Shown: one piece after another, positions 7,130-14,607 of the stretch
Layout of the letters: each line of letters begins with the position of its first letter
Position numbering within the stretch: position 1 is the first letter of the stretch
NCBI GenBank assembly: GCA_902797265.1
Contig: CADBSF010000053.1
Location: 1-41,076 of the forward strand
From: an uncultured Erysipelotrichaceae bacterium
GTDB taxonomy: Bacteria; Bacillota_I; Bacilli_A; RF39; UBA660
Reading direction: 5' to 3'
DNA: 41,076 bases
Notes under the pieces: model-generated
What the model saw: the letters and a program-made list of their open reading frames with translations, nothing else
The model's database searches: none
Told to the model about the DNA's origin: nothing
Position numbers and translations under genes: made by a program

Positions 7130-8356
7130 TTACTTATATTCACCAATCGTATATTTCTTTTTACCACGTCTAATAATTATATATTTAGAATCAATACAAT
7201 TATTTTTATGAATCATAAACTCTAAGTCTGTTATTTTTTCTCCATTTACCGTAATTGATCCATTCTTTATAAATTCTCTTGCTTCTCTTTTACTAGAACA
7301 TACAGATGCATTTACTAATAAATCAATTAAAGATAAATCTTCTTCTATAGAGAAAGGTTTTAATCCTTTAAAAGCAATTTCAATATCTTTACTAGTAAAG
7401 TTCTTAATATCTCCACTAAATAATGCTTCCGATATTTTAACAGCCTCTAAGTAACTATCTTTTCCATGTAAATCAGTAATAATCTCTCTAGCTAAAGCTT
7501 TATGAGCAATTCTCTCTTCTGGATGTTCTTGATTTTTTCTATCTATTTCTTCAATTTCTTCTTTTGTTAAGAAAGTTAATTTTTTTAAATAATCTACTAT
7601 CATAGAATCTTCTAAGTTAATAAGATATTGATACAACTCATAAGAAGAAGTTTTTTCTTCATCTAACCATAGAGCATTTCCTTCTGTTTTACCAAATTTC
7701 TTTCCTGTAGAATCAGTCACTAACGGCATAACCATTCCATAAGCTTCTTTATCTAATTTTTTACGAATTAATTCAATTCCAGAAGTAATATTTCCCCATT
7801 GATCAGATCCTGCAACTTGTAAAACGCAATCATGATTCTTATATAGATAGTAAAAATCCATAGCTTGAAGTAGCATATAAGAAAACTCTGCATAAGTAAT
7901 ACCTACTTCCATTCTAGACTTAACATGATCTTTCGCAAGCATATAATTAACATTAAAATATTTTCCATAATCTCTTAAGAAATCACAGATATTAATATCT
8001 TTTGTCCAATCCCAGTTATTAACTACTTCAAATCCAAATATCTTTTTAGCTTGTTTTGTAAGTCCTTTAATATTCTTTTCTACTTCTTCTTTACTAATAA
8101 TTGGTCTTTCTGAAGTAGGCTTAGGATCTCCAATAAGACCTGTTGCTCCTCCTACCAATAATAGGGGATGATGTCCAGCTTTAGCTAGTCTCTTAGAAAT
8201 CAAAAAAGAAGAGTAGTGTCCAATATGCATAGAATCTGCAGTTGGATCTGTTCCTATGTAGAAAGTAAGTTTACCATTATTCAACAAATCAATTAATTTA
8301 GGATCACTAATATCCTGAACTAAGCCTCTCCACTCTAAATCTTCATATAATGTCAT
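7130..8356 (-). CDS. tyrS: Tyrosyl-tRNA synthetase
   Basis: TyrS charges tRNA-Tyr. The 408-residue protein is a class I synthetase with HIGH at residues 44-47 (SMHIGH) and the KMSKS-equivalent KFGKT near residue 230. The tyrosine-pocket region VAGSDQWGNITSG is clear. The C-terminus is an S4-like RNA-binding domain (KREAREFIKNGSITVNGEK). Its length fits the bacterial TyrRS family with the S4 domain. It is preceded by a T-box leader with a TAC (Tyr) specifier, so expression should rise when tRNA-Tyr is uncharged. It is transcribed alone. The start ATG follows TAGGAGGAATTATT. Confidence 0.97.
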   Translation of the reverse strand: MTLYEDLEWRGLVQDISDPKLIDLLNNGKLTFYIGTDPTADSMHIGHYSSFLISKRLAKAGHHPLLLVGGATGLIGDPKPTSERPIISKEEVEKNIKGLTKQAKKIFGFEVVNNWDWTKDINICDFLRDYGKYFNVNYMLAKDHVKSRMEVGITYAEFSYMLLQAMDFYYLYKNHDCVLQVAGSDQWGNITSGIELIRKKLDKEAYGMVMPLVTDSTGKKFGKTEGNALWLDEEKTSSYELYQYLINLEDSMIVDYLKKLTFLTKEEIEEIDRKNQEHPEERIAHKALAREIITDLHGKDSYLEAVKISEALFSGDIKNFTSKDIEIAFKGLKPFSIEEDLSLIDLLVNASVCSSKREAREFIKNGSITVNGEKITDLEFMIHKNNCIDSKYIIIRRGKKKYTIGEYK

Positions 8357-8370
8357 AATAATTCCTCCTA

Positions 8371-8576
8371 AAAAAATAAAACGAATAATTATCCATAAGG
8401 ACGAATTATTCGTGGTACCACCTTAATTTATGTATAAATACACCTCAAACTCTTAACGCGAGCATACGACTTTTCTCCTAGTTTGTACTTCAATAATTGA
8501 TTATCCCTTAGTTTTCACCAAACACTAAGTCTCTAGAGTAATAATCACATTTACTAATAACTAATCCCTGAAAACT
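8371..8576 (-). promoter_or_regulatory. Tyrosine T-box leader of tyrS
   Basis: The minus strand carries the T-box antiterminator signature AAGGTGGTACCACG (8411-8424). It is followed by an intrinsic terminator that pairs around CGAATAATT...AATTATTCG and ends in TTTTATTTTTTT (8371-8412). Upstream lie the AGAGA-type and GNUG-type stem I elements. The specifier TAC (8485-8487) sits three bases before CTAGGAG, exactly where the leu leader in this window has CTT. The mechanism is established for the family: uncharged tRNA binds the specifier and the T-box bulge and prevents termination. Confidence 0.93.
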
Positions 8577-8582
8577 AATAAA

Positions 8583-8611
8583 ATATTATCATATATTTAA
8601 AACAAATACAA
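8583..8611 (-). promoter_or_regulatory. tyrS promoter
   Basis: TTGTAT (8606-8611) and TAATAT (8583-8588) with a 17-bp spacer lie just upstream of the T-box on the minus strand. Confidence 0.65.
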
Positions 8612-8624
8612 GTATGATTAAGAT

Positions 8625-9554
8625 TTATTTTTTTTCTGCAACAATTCTATTTATTTCTTCTTTTGTTAATCCAGTTGCTTTAGAAATGATATCAATATCT
8701 ACTTGATTATTGTACAATTGAATAATCATTTTTCTTTTCTCTTCTCTACCTTCTTCTCGTCCTTTCTCAATTCCTTTTTCGATTCCTTTCTCAATTCCTT
8801 TCTCAATTCCTTCTTCTATTCCTTGCTTTTTCTCTCTATCTAGAAGATAATTCATTAGTTTTTCTCGATCTTCTTCTTCACTCATAAAATGTACAAACTT
8901 TGGATCTTCATTTACTCTTTCTATTTCTTCCATATACTTTGATACCACCCTATCATTTTTAGAGATTTCTTTTAATTCATCTAGTCCTAAATCCATCATG
9001 ATTAATAGTTTATTCTCTTCTACTTTTTTCTTGTCATTAGTATACCAAAACTTCATATAATAATCCATATTAAACTCATAGATTTTAAAAATATTAATAA
9101 ACTTCTTTCCTTTATCATCTCTTACTTCATATACTCGTAAAGATTCTTTATCATAAAGATGTCTATTTTTAATAGAAAAGTTCGTTAACATCCCATAAGT
9201 AAAATTAATTTGCACAATTTGAATCTCTTCACTATACCCATTTCCTCTTGTAATATAATGACTATATTCATTAGTAATATAGGACATCTGTCTAGCTCTT
9301 GATAACTGATAAATATTAGAATTCACCTCTACTTGTAAAATAGTATCTTTCGTTTGCACTCTTAAATCATAAGACTTTCTTCTTACATGAACATTATCTA
9401 CATTATCTTCTAAATTTAAATATTCAATATCTTCTATCTTGATACTTAAACATTTTTCTAATAAAGGAATTAAGATATCCTTATTCTCCTCTTTCATAAA
9501 GACTTCTTTAAAAGCAGCATCCTTCCTACAGGTATAAAATTTTGTTTTTCCCAT
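8625..9554 (-). CDS. Rpn/PD-(D/E)XK nuclease family putative transposase
   Basis: The 309-residue protein belongs to the PDDEXK_2/Rpn group often labelled 'recombination-promoting nuclease/putative transposase'. Typical features are the start KTKFYTCRKDAAFKEVF, a core Asp in SYDLRVQ, and a Glu in LQVEVNSN. The last is the usual ExQ position, but here it reads ExN, so metal binding may be altered. An ARQMSYITNEYS block and a C-terminal (GIEK)n tail are also typical. The tail is encoded by a 12-bp tandem repeat (8761-8820). The ATG at 9552-9554 follows AAAGGAGGATTATT, so the longer open frame upstream is not used. Rpn proteins act as DNases that can stimulate recA-independent recombination, and some act in defence. 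No terminal inverted repeats are seen around it. Confidence 0.82.
   Translation of the reverse strand: MGKTKFYTCRKDAAFKEVFMKEENKDILIPLLEKCLSIKIEDIEYLNLEDNVDNVHVRRKSYDLRVQTKDTILQVEVNSNIYQLSRARQMSYITNEYSHYITRGNGYSEEIQIVQINFTYGMLTNFSIKNRHLYDKESLRVYEVRDDKGKKFINIFKIYEFNMDYYMKFWYTNDKKKVEENKLLIMMDLGLDELKEISKNDRVVSKYMEEIERVNEDPKFVHFMSEEEDREKLMNYLLDREKKQGIEEGIEKGIEKGIEKGIEKGREEGREEKRKMIIQLYNNQVDIDIISKATGLTKEEINRIVAEKK
8761..8820 (-). repeat. Five 12-bp in-frame tandem repeats
   Basis: Plus-strand copies of CCTTTCTCAATT begin at 8761, 8773, 8785 and 8797, with a diverged fifth copy at 8809. Being a multiple of three, unit gain or loss changes the length of the GIEK tail of the Rpn-like protein without a frameshift. 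Confidence 0.85.
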
Positions 9555-9585
9555 AATAATCCTCCTTTTTAACAAAATTAAAAGA

Positions 9586-9614
9586 AGTCTATCACAATCA
9601 AAAAGCATTGTAAA
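9586..9614 (-). promoter_or_regulatory. Candidate promoter of the Rpn-like gene
   Basis: TTTACA (9609-9614) and TAGACT (9586-9591) lie 17 bp apart on the minus strand, with TGA before the -10 hexamer. Confidence 0.5.
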
Positions 9615-9631
9615 ATCAAGGATTTTGAAAA

Positions 9632-9677
9632 ATAAAACAAAAAGTCTTAAGAAAAAGCAAAAATTATCTTAAGACTT
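9632..9677 (-). terminator. Second terminator behind the YtxH operon
   Basis: An 11-bp perfect stem AAGTCTTAAGA (9642-9652)/TCTTAAGACTT (9667-9677) with a 14-nt loop is followed on the minus strand by TTTTTGTTTTATT. It lies between the first terminator and the Rpn gene promoter. Confidence 0.6.
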
Positions 9678-9721
9678 ATAATGATTATATCTTCTATTTA
9701 AAATGAAAAAACAAATTTCAT

Positions 9722-9750
9722 AGAAAAAGAAAAAACTATCCAAAGATAGT
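9722..9750 (-). terminator. Terminator of the YtxH operon
   Basis: ACTATC (9735-9740) pairs with GATAGT (9745-9750). The minus strand continues as TTTTTTCTTTTTC. The stem begins at the base next to the ytxH-like stop codon. Confidence 0.82.
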
Positions 9751-10155
9751 CTATTTTCCTTCATTTAATTTTTTAATTGCGTCATTAGAAACTTTAACAA
9801 CGTTTTCTAAAATTCCTTCTGCAGCTTTTTTCAATTTTGGAGTTCCTTTTTCTTTAGCAAGATCAACTAATTCTTGAGCTTTTACTTTTAATTCTCCGCC
9901 TTTTTTCTTAGCAATTTCTAGAACTTTTTCTTTATCCAAACTATTTAATTCAGCTTTAATTTCTTTTACTTTTTGATCAAATTCTTCTTTTACTTCTTTA
10001 ATATCAATTTGTTTAATTTGATTTACTAAATCTTCAAGCTTTTCCTTAAGTTCCTTTCTTGTTTCTTCTCCACTCTTTGGTGCGAATAAAATACCTGCAC
10101 CTGCTCCTATTGCTGCTCCTACAGCAAAAGCTGCTACTGTTGACTTTTTAGCCAT
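9751..10155 (-). CDS. YtxH domain-containing protein
   Basis: The 134-residue protein starts with a Gly/Ala-rich hydrophobic stretch (FAVGAAIGAGAGILFAPKSG, residues 8-27), the hallmark of the YtxH family. A long charged helix with repeated Lys/Glu heptads follows. The APKSGEETRKEL motif is typical. YtxH proteins are small envelope or stress proteins of unknown biochemical role; in Bacillus subtilis ytxH is co-transcribed with ytxG and belongs to the general stress and stationary-phase response. Here too a DUF948-like gene precedes it and overlaps it by 8 bp. The ATG at 10153-10155 follows AAGGAGGAAGAAG; a longer upstream frame without a ribosome binding site is rejected. Confidence 0.85.
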   Translation of the reverse strand: MAKKSTVAAFAVGAAIGAGAGILFAPKSGEETRKELKEKLEDLVNQIKQIDIKEVKEEFDQKVKEIKAELNSLDKEKVLEIAKKKGGELKVKAQELVDLAKEKGTPKLKKAAEGILENVVKVSNDAIKKLNEGK

Positions 10156-10471
10156 AATAATCTTCTTCCTCCTTCTTTTTTTTCCTCTTCTGTTTCTTAA
10201 ATACTTTTGAAGCAATACTACCAACTCTACTCATAAATGAATCCCCAATTGTTGCTATACCATTTGACAAGCGAGATAAAGTATCAAAAGTTCCATTTAA
10301 AGAATTTACTTTTTCTTCCACATTTTCAACAACATCATTTACATTATCTAAAACTTTATCTAATTTGTCAAGAATACCCATCATTTTAATTCCCAATATG
10401 ATTAGTACAATTAATAGGATTATCCCACAAGTACATAATACCAAGGGTAAAAATGCATTTAATACTTCCAT
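10148..10471 (-). CDS. DUF948/YtxG-like membrane protein
   Basis: The 107-residue protein has one N-terminal membrane segment (about residues 7-30, LPLVLCTCGIILLIVLIILG). A helical region rich in Asp, Asn and Val follows, with hydrophobic spacing (LDKVLDNVNDVVENVEEKVN), and the protein ends in a Lys-rich tail (KKQKRKKKKEEED). This layout fits the DUF948 (YtxG) family. In Bacillus ytxG stands next to ytxH, and the same order here supports the assignment. The start ATG has GGAGAGAGGAT upstream. It is preceded closely by the disordered acidic protein. Confidence 0.72.
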   Translation of the reverse strand: MEVLNAFLPLVLCTCGIILLIVLIILGIKMMGILDKLDKVLDNVNDVVENVEEKVNSLNGTFDTLSRLSNGIATIGDSFMSRVGSIASKVFKKQKRKKKKEEEDYYG

Positions 10472-10489
10472 ATCCTCTCTCCTTTCCTA

Positions 10490-11545
10490 CTACTCTTTCT
10501 CTTGGTACATAGAATCAATTAAATCAAATAAATTATCATCATCTGATATAGATTCCTTTTTCTTTTTTGACTTCCCTTCATCTTTAATTTTAGGTTTAGG
10601 AATATTATCTTCTTCTAAATAATCAACTCTTTCCGTAATCTTAGGAGTATCTTCTTCCTCTTCTTTTACTTTCTTAGTTGATTTATCTTTACTAACATCA
10701 ACATAATCTACATTATATTCTAACCCTAAATCTTGAAAATATTCCATTGCGTCACCCATAGTAACTTCTTTTACTTCAGGTTTATCTTTATCATTCAAAT
10801 CGACTAGTTTATTAACTTCTTCCTCTTCTTCTACTTCAAACTTTTCTTCTATTTTCTCTTCTTTTACAGGGGAAGGATTTCCATAAGCTTTATCTCGAAT
10901 ATCATCTACACTTACATGACCTCTAGTATAAGAAGATAAATGAACTTCTCTTTTTTGAACAACATCTTCTTTCTTATAATTCTTATCTAAAATTCCATAA
11001 ATAGGAGAAATAATTGGACTAGGCTTAAAATAAGTTTTCTCATCTCTCTTATCATAAGTTCCATATTCCCCAACATTAACAGAATAAGAAGAATCCATTC
11101 CATAAGGTCTACTCTCTCTTACTTTCTTCTTACTAAAAGAATCAGAATAATAAGAAGTATCCTCATGAACCTTTTCCTTTTCAAAAGAATCCACTCTTTC
11201 CTCTAAAATCTCTTCTTCCGGTATCTTTGTCTCTAAAACATCTACATCAACCTTGAAATCATTATCATCCATAAATTTAAAATCTTCTTTAGGTTTTTCA
11301 ATGATTTCTTCATCAAGAGGTCTTGTCTCAAAATGATCTGCTTTTAATTCTTCTTCCTTTAATTCTTCTATCTTTTGTTCTCTTTTACCAGGAAGAACTA
11401 TCTTTTTCGCAATTGGTTTTTCTGCTTTCTTTTTTTCCTTTATTTTATCTCTTACTTTTTCTTTTTTCTCTTTTTTTGGAGCCTCTTCTACTTCAACATA
11501 TTCAACTTCAAACAAAGCATTTTTTAATTTCTCAAAAACACCCAT
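10490..11545 (-). CDS. Large disordered acidic protein of unknown function
   Basis: I do not recognise it. The 351 residues are dominated by Glu, Lys, Asp and Ser and should be mostly unfolded. Conserved-looking islands stand out. The N-terminus is MGVFEKLKNALFEVEYVEVE. A hydrophobic linear motif, FKPSPIISPIYGILDKNYKK, lies near residue 175. DAMEYFQDLGLEYNVDYVDV lies near residue 265. The C-terminal end is DNLFDLIDSMYQEKE. Such islands in a disordered chain suggest docking motifs for a partner. The ATG follows GGAGGGAGAACTC. It lies in an operon between a lipoprotein and the YtxG/YtxH pair, so an envelope or division-linked scaffold role is a guess. Confidence 0.75.
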   Translation of the reverse strand: MGVFEKLKNALFEVEYVEVEEAPKKEKKEKVRDKIKEKKKAEKPIAKKIVLPGKREQKIEELKEEELKADHFETRPLDEEIIEKPKEDFKFMDDNDFKVDVDVLETKIPEEEILEERVDSFEKEKVHEDTSYYSDSFSKKKVRESRPYGMDSSYSVNVGEYGTYDKRDEKTYFKPSPIISPIYGILDKNYKKEDVVQKREVHLSSYTRGHVSVDDIRDKAYGNPSPVKEEKIEEKFEVEEEEEVNKLVDLNDKDKPEVKEVTMGDAMEYFQDLGLEYNVDYVDVSKDKSTKKVKEEEEDTPKITERVDYLEEDNIPKPKIKDEGKSKKKKESISDDDNLFDLIDSMYQEKE

Positions 11546-11562
11546 GAGTTCTCCCTCCTATA

Positions 11563-12219
11563 TTACTCGTCCAAATCAATCTTTTCATCTTCTAAATCTT
11601 TTTTATATCGATCTGTCTCTTCTCTCTCAACAACATCCAAAAAAGCCTCTTTAGAAGAATCTGCCTTAAATAATGTATAATCTTCTTCTTTATAATCTAA
11701 TTTATTTTCTCCAACTAAACTTTCTAATACTTTACTATGAAAAGAAAAACTTCTTAAAATAGAACTCATATTAGTAATAGTAGATCCCAAATCAGCTAAA
11801 GATACATAAGCTTCCATTTTAACATAATGATAAACATATTGAATAAAATACTTACCATCTACTTTATCTACTTGAATATAACCATTCTTCTTATTATAAT
11901 CTAAGTATTTAGAATAATAAGAATCTTTATTCTCTTTATAATCATTCTTAATCTTATGATAATAACTAATCACATCAACATATAAATAATATTTATTTTG
12001 ATTTTCATCTAACATAATAGCATTATAATCTTCTTTTTCTAGGATAGTAACCCCCTTTGGAAGATAATACTTATATCCTTCATAATAAACATTATATAAT
12101 TTAACTTTCTTTGATAATAATCGTTTAATATTACTATCAATATTCTCCTCATTTAAAGCTTTCATACTACAACCAGTAACTGCTAATAGGAGAAAGAGTA
12201 TTAGTATAATTTTTTTCAT
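11563..12219 (-). CDS. Lipoprotein of unknown function
   Basis: A signal peptide with lipobox AVTGC marks Cys17 as the lipidated residue. The mature 200-residue protein is rich in Tyr and Lys, with mixed alpha/beta segments (YYEGYKYYLPKGVTILEKED near residue 45). It has a PsbP-like or DUF4367-like feel, but I cannot place it. It ends in an acidic, charged tail. It is the first gene of a four-gene operon with the disordered protein, the DUF948-like protein and YtxH. A promoter candidate lies at 12240-12267. Confidence 0.75.
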   Translation of the reverse strand: MKKIILILFLLLAVTGCSMKALNEENIDSNIKRLLSKKVKLYNVYYEGYKYYLPKGVTILEKEDYNAIMLDENQNKYYLYVDVISYYHKIKNDYKENKDSYYSKYLDYNKKNGYIQVDKVDGKYFIQYVYHYVKMEAYVSLADLGSTITNMSSILRSFSFHSKVLESLVGENKLDYKEEDYTLFKADSSKEAFLDVVEREETDRYKKDLEDEKIDLDE

Positions 12220-12239
12220 ATTTCACCTACTCTTTTATT

Positions 12240-12267
12240 ATTATATCATTATTTTTATAAATGTAAA
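12240..12267 (-). promoter_or_regulatory. Promoter of the lipoprotein-YtxH operon
   Basis: TTTACA (12262-12267) and a perfect TATAAT (12240-12245) are separated by 16 bp on the minus strand, about 20 bp before the start codon. Confidence 0.68.
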
Positions 12268-12321
12268 AGTTTTTGAGTTTAACAGACAATGATAACGTAA
12301 AATAGTTTACTTTTCTAAAAA

Positions 12322-12951
12322 TCATTTTTTCTTCTTAGAAAGAAAATAATAAATAGGATTTCCATCTTTGGTAAATCGATCTTCATACTCTGTTGTAATA
12401 GAGACATCTTGATCTTGATGAAGATGAAAACTAATATCATAGAAAGAATATCCATATTGACTTAAAGATTCTAAACTATAGATATATAATTCTTGATTAT
12501 CTGTTCTCATTTCAATACAACAATCATGTTCAAAGATAGAATCATACTTCTCTAAAAATATCTTACTAGTAAGTCTCCTAAAATGATGTCTTTTTTTAGG
12601 CCAAGGATCAGAAAAATTTAAATAAATATGACTAACTTCTTGAAAAAAGACTTGATCAATTTCTAATGCATTCATTCGAATCATAACAAGATTAGAAATC
12701 CCCTCTGGTACTTTTTCTAATGCTCTAGCAATCACACTATCATATTTTTCAATACCAATATAATTAATGTTAGGATTAGCAAGAGCCAATCCAATAATAA
12801 ATTGTCCTTTTCCCATTCCAATCTCAATATGAATGGGATGGTCATTAGAAAAAAATTCTTTCCATTTTCCTTTCCAAGAATAAGGATCTTTTACTAAATA
12901 AGAAGAAGAATCTAATATTTCCTGTTTATTTTTTACATTACGAAGTCTCAT
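12322..12951 (-). CDS. trmB: tRNA (guanine-N7-)-methyltransferase TrmB
   Basis: TrmB methylates G46 in the variable loop of tRNA using S-adenosylmethionine. The 209-residue protein shows the SAM site IEIGMGKGQFI (about residue 41), the acidic YIGIEKYDSVIARAL segment and the family signature NFSDPWPKKRHHFRR near residue 115. The length is normal. AGGAGGTATT precedes the ATG. It is read divergently from the small coiled-coil gene at 13037, and the two share a 85-bp regulatory gap. No convincing terminator follows the stop. Confidence 0.95.
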   Translation of the reverse strand: MRLRNVKNKQEILDSSSYLVKDPYSWKGKWKEFFSNDHPIHIEIGMGKGQFIIGLALANPNINYIGIEKYDSVIARALEKVPEGISNLVMIRMNALEIDQVFFQEVSHIYLNFSDPWPKKRHHFRRLTSKIFLEKYDSIFEHDCCIEMRTDNQELYIYSLESLSQYGYSFYDISFHLHQDQDVSITTEYEDRFTKDGNPIYYFLSKKKK

Positions 12952-12978
12952 AATACCTCCTGTTTCCTTTATTTTAAC

Positions 12979-13006
12979 ACAAATAATAGAAAATTTGCAT
13001 AAAATA
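12979..13006 (+). promoter_or_regulatory. Candidate mother-cell (sigma-K/E-like) promoter
   Basis: CATAAAATA (12998-13006) fits the sigma-K -10 pattern CATAnnnTA. AC (12979-12980) lies 17 bp upstream, as in the short sigma-K -35. The DNA is AT-rich and the motif is short, so chance cannot be excluded. It stands 30 bp before a small coat-like gene. Confidence 0.35.
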
Positions 13007-13036
13007 AATAGAATAACAAACGAAAGGAAGGATAAA

Positions 13037-13216
13037 ATGAACCAATTTCCCTATCCATTTCCCATTTATAATAATAACCCTCAGAATAATAATATAATAG
13101 AAGAGATAAATGCTTTAAAAGGAAAAATACAAGAATTAGAAGAAAGAATCAAAATATTGGAGAATAAGAAAATAACGAATTATTTAAAAAAAGATGATTC
13201 CTATTATATGATTTAA
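13037..13216 (+). CDS. Small coiled-coil protein, possibly spore coat
   Basis: The 59-residue protein is not in a family I can name. Residues 1-18 are rich in Pro, Tyr, Phe and Asn (NQFPYPFPIYNNNPQNNN). A clear leucine/isoleucine heptad helix then runs to about residue 45 (IEEINALKGKIQELEERIKI), and the protein ends in a Tyr-rich tail. That composition resembles small proteins of the spore coat or cell surface that oligomerise. The ATG at 13037 follows GAAAGGAAGGATAAA; upstream in-frame ATG codons have no ribosome binding site. The possible sigma-K-type promoter in front and the SASP gene elsewhere support a sporulation role, but this is inference. Confidence 0.65.
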   Translation: MNQFPYPFPIYNNNPQNNNIIEEINALKGKIQELEERIKILENKKITNYLKKDDSYYMI

Positions 13217-13246
13217 TAAGAAAATACTACTCATTTTCAAATCTTA

Positions 13247-13255
13247 TGATATACT
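13247..13255 (+). promoter_or_regulatory. Extended -10 promoter of the FemABX pair
   Basis: TGATATACT is an extended -10 (TGn followed by TATACT). No good -35 lies at 17 bp. It is 27 bp before the first FemABX start. Confidence 0.42.
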
Positions 13256-13281
13256 AAAAGAAGAGAAAGTGAGGACAATCC

Positions 13282-14607
13282 ATGTTAAGACTAAAAAATC
13301 TAGAAAAAGAACAATTTGATGAATATATAGTTAATCATAAAAGTAAATCTCATTTCTTACAATCCTTATCTTGGGGAGAATTTGCAAAGATTAAGAAAAA
13401 TCTAACTCCCTTTTATCTAGGATTAGTAGATGACAATGATAATATCGTTGCGGCTACTCTACTATTAGAAAAAAAATTACCAATGAATTTATGCTATTTT
13501 TATGCTCCACGTGGTTTTGTAATAGATTATAAGAAAAAAGAAATTCTTCGTACGATGACACAAAAAGTAGTAGAATTTGCCAAGAATAAAAAAGCAATCT
13601 TTGTAAAAATAGATCCTGATATTATTAAAACTTCTTTTAATTATCTAAATGAAGAAAATAGAAATTCTGACTATCAAGAAATCTTCCAAACTTTAAAAGA
13701 AATAGGTTTTAAACATCAAGGTTTTACAAAAAACTTTGAAACAATGCAACCAAGATATACCTTTCGTATTGATTTAAATCAAAGTTTAGAAGAAATAGAA
13801 TCTCATTTTTCAAAAACAACAAAGCAAAGAATTGCTAAGAGCAAAAAGTTAGAAACAGAAGTAGTAATTGGTACAAAAAAAGATATCAAAGAATTCTATC
13901 ACTTAATGACTCTTACCGAAAATAGAAAAGATTTTATATCTTACAATGAAGATTATTATGAAACATTATATGAAATATTTAATGGAAACAAAAATGGAAA
14001 AGCTACTTTATTCCTAGGAAAAATTCATTTTAATAAAACAATTAAATCCTTAGAATCCAATCTAAAAACAATTAATAATCAAATATCTATCTTACCAATT
14101 GATAATCTAAGTAAGAGTGCAAAAATTAAATTACAAGAATTAACAAAACAAAAAGATAATATTCAAAAAGAAATAGCCAAATATAAAGAATGTAAGAAAG
14201 AATATGGAGATACCATTACTCTTAGTGCTCATATGATTATAGAATATGGAGATAAAGCTTGGGTACTTTATGCAGGAAATCATAATATTTTAACAGAAAC
14301 TTATGTGAATTATAATACGTATTATGAACATATTAAGTATTGTAAAGAAAAAGGATTTAAAATATATGATCAATTTGGAACAATTGGAGATTTAAGTGAA
14401 AATAATCCTCGTCTAGGCCTTCATGAATTTAAGAAAAAATTTGGAGGAGATTATGTAGAATTTCTAGGAGAATGGGATTATGTCACAAAACCATTTATGT
14501 ATTTCATCTTTACCAAAATAGTCCCAATCTATAGAAAAATAATACGAAATAAAAGTAAAAAGGAGCTAAAGAATGAAGTTAGTAAATCTTCCGACAGAGA
14601 AGTTTAA
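13282..14607 (+). CDS. FemABX-family peptidoglycan aminoacyltransferase (copy 1)
   Basis: FemABX enzymes use aminoacyl-tRNA to add residues to the lysine side chain of the peptidoglycan stem, building the cross-bridge. The 441-residue product has two GNAT-like halves. Seen are HFLQSLSWGEFAKIKK, YAPRGFVIDYKKKE, FVKIDPDII, the RIAKSKK region, a charged coiled-coil arm (about residues 255-305) and the conserved end GLHEFKKKFGGDYVEFLGEWD. The start ATG follows GTGAGGACAATCC. The stop overlaps the second FemABX gene by 35 bp in another frame, so the two are coupled. Which amino acid is added cannot be told. Confidence 0.92.
   Translation: MLRLKNLEKEQFDEYIVNHKSKSHFLQSLSWGEFAKIKKNLTPFYLGLVDDNDNIVAATLLLEKKLPMNLCYFYAPRGFVIDYKKKEILRTMTQKVVEFAKNKKAIFVKIDPDIIKTSFNYLNEENRNSDYQEIFQTLKEIGFKHQGFTKNFETMQPRYTFRIDLNQSLEEIESHFSKTTKQRIAKSKKLETEVVIGTKKDIKEFYHLMTLTENRKDFISYNEDYYETLYEIFNGNKNGKATLFLGKIHFNKTIKSLESNLKTINNQISILPIDNLSKSAKIKLQELTKQKDNIQKEIAKYKECKKEYGDTITLSAHMIIEYGDKAWVLYAGNHNILTETYVNYNTYYEHIKYCKEKGFKIYDQFGTIGDLSENNPRLGLHEFKKKFGGDYVEFLGEWDYVTKPFMYFIFTKIVPIYRKIIRNKSKKELKNEVSKSSDREV

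Noticed and set aside
8761-8820. Short tandem repeat as a CRISPR array
   Set aside because: The units are contiguous, in frame, 12 bp long and without spacers; they code for the GIEK tail.
8625-9608. A mobile element around the Rpn-like gene
   Set aside because: I found no terminal inverted repeats or target duplications; the flanking hairpins are terminators.
10365-10622. Plus-strand open frame of 85 codons
   Set aside because: It lies opposite the DUF948-like and disordered-protein genes and has no ribosome binding site; its composition mirrors the real genes.
11323-11547. Plus-strand Leu/Phe-rich open frame
   Set aside because: It is the antisense of Glu/Lys-rich codons of the disordered protein, a common artefact.
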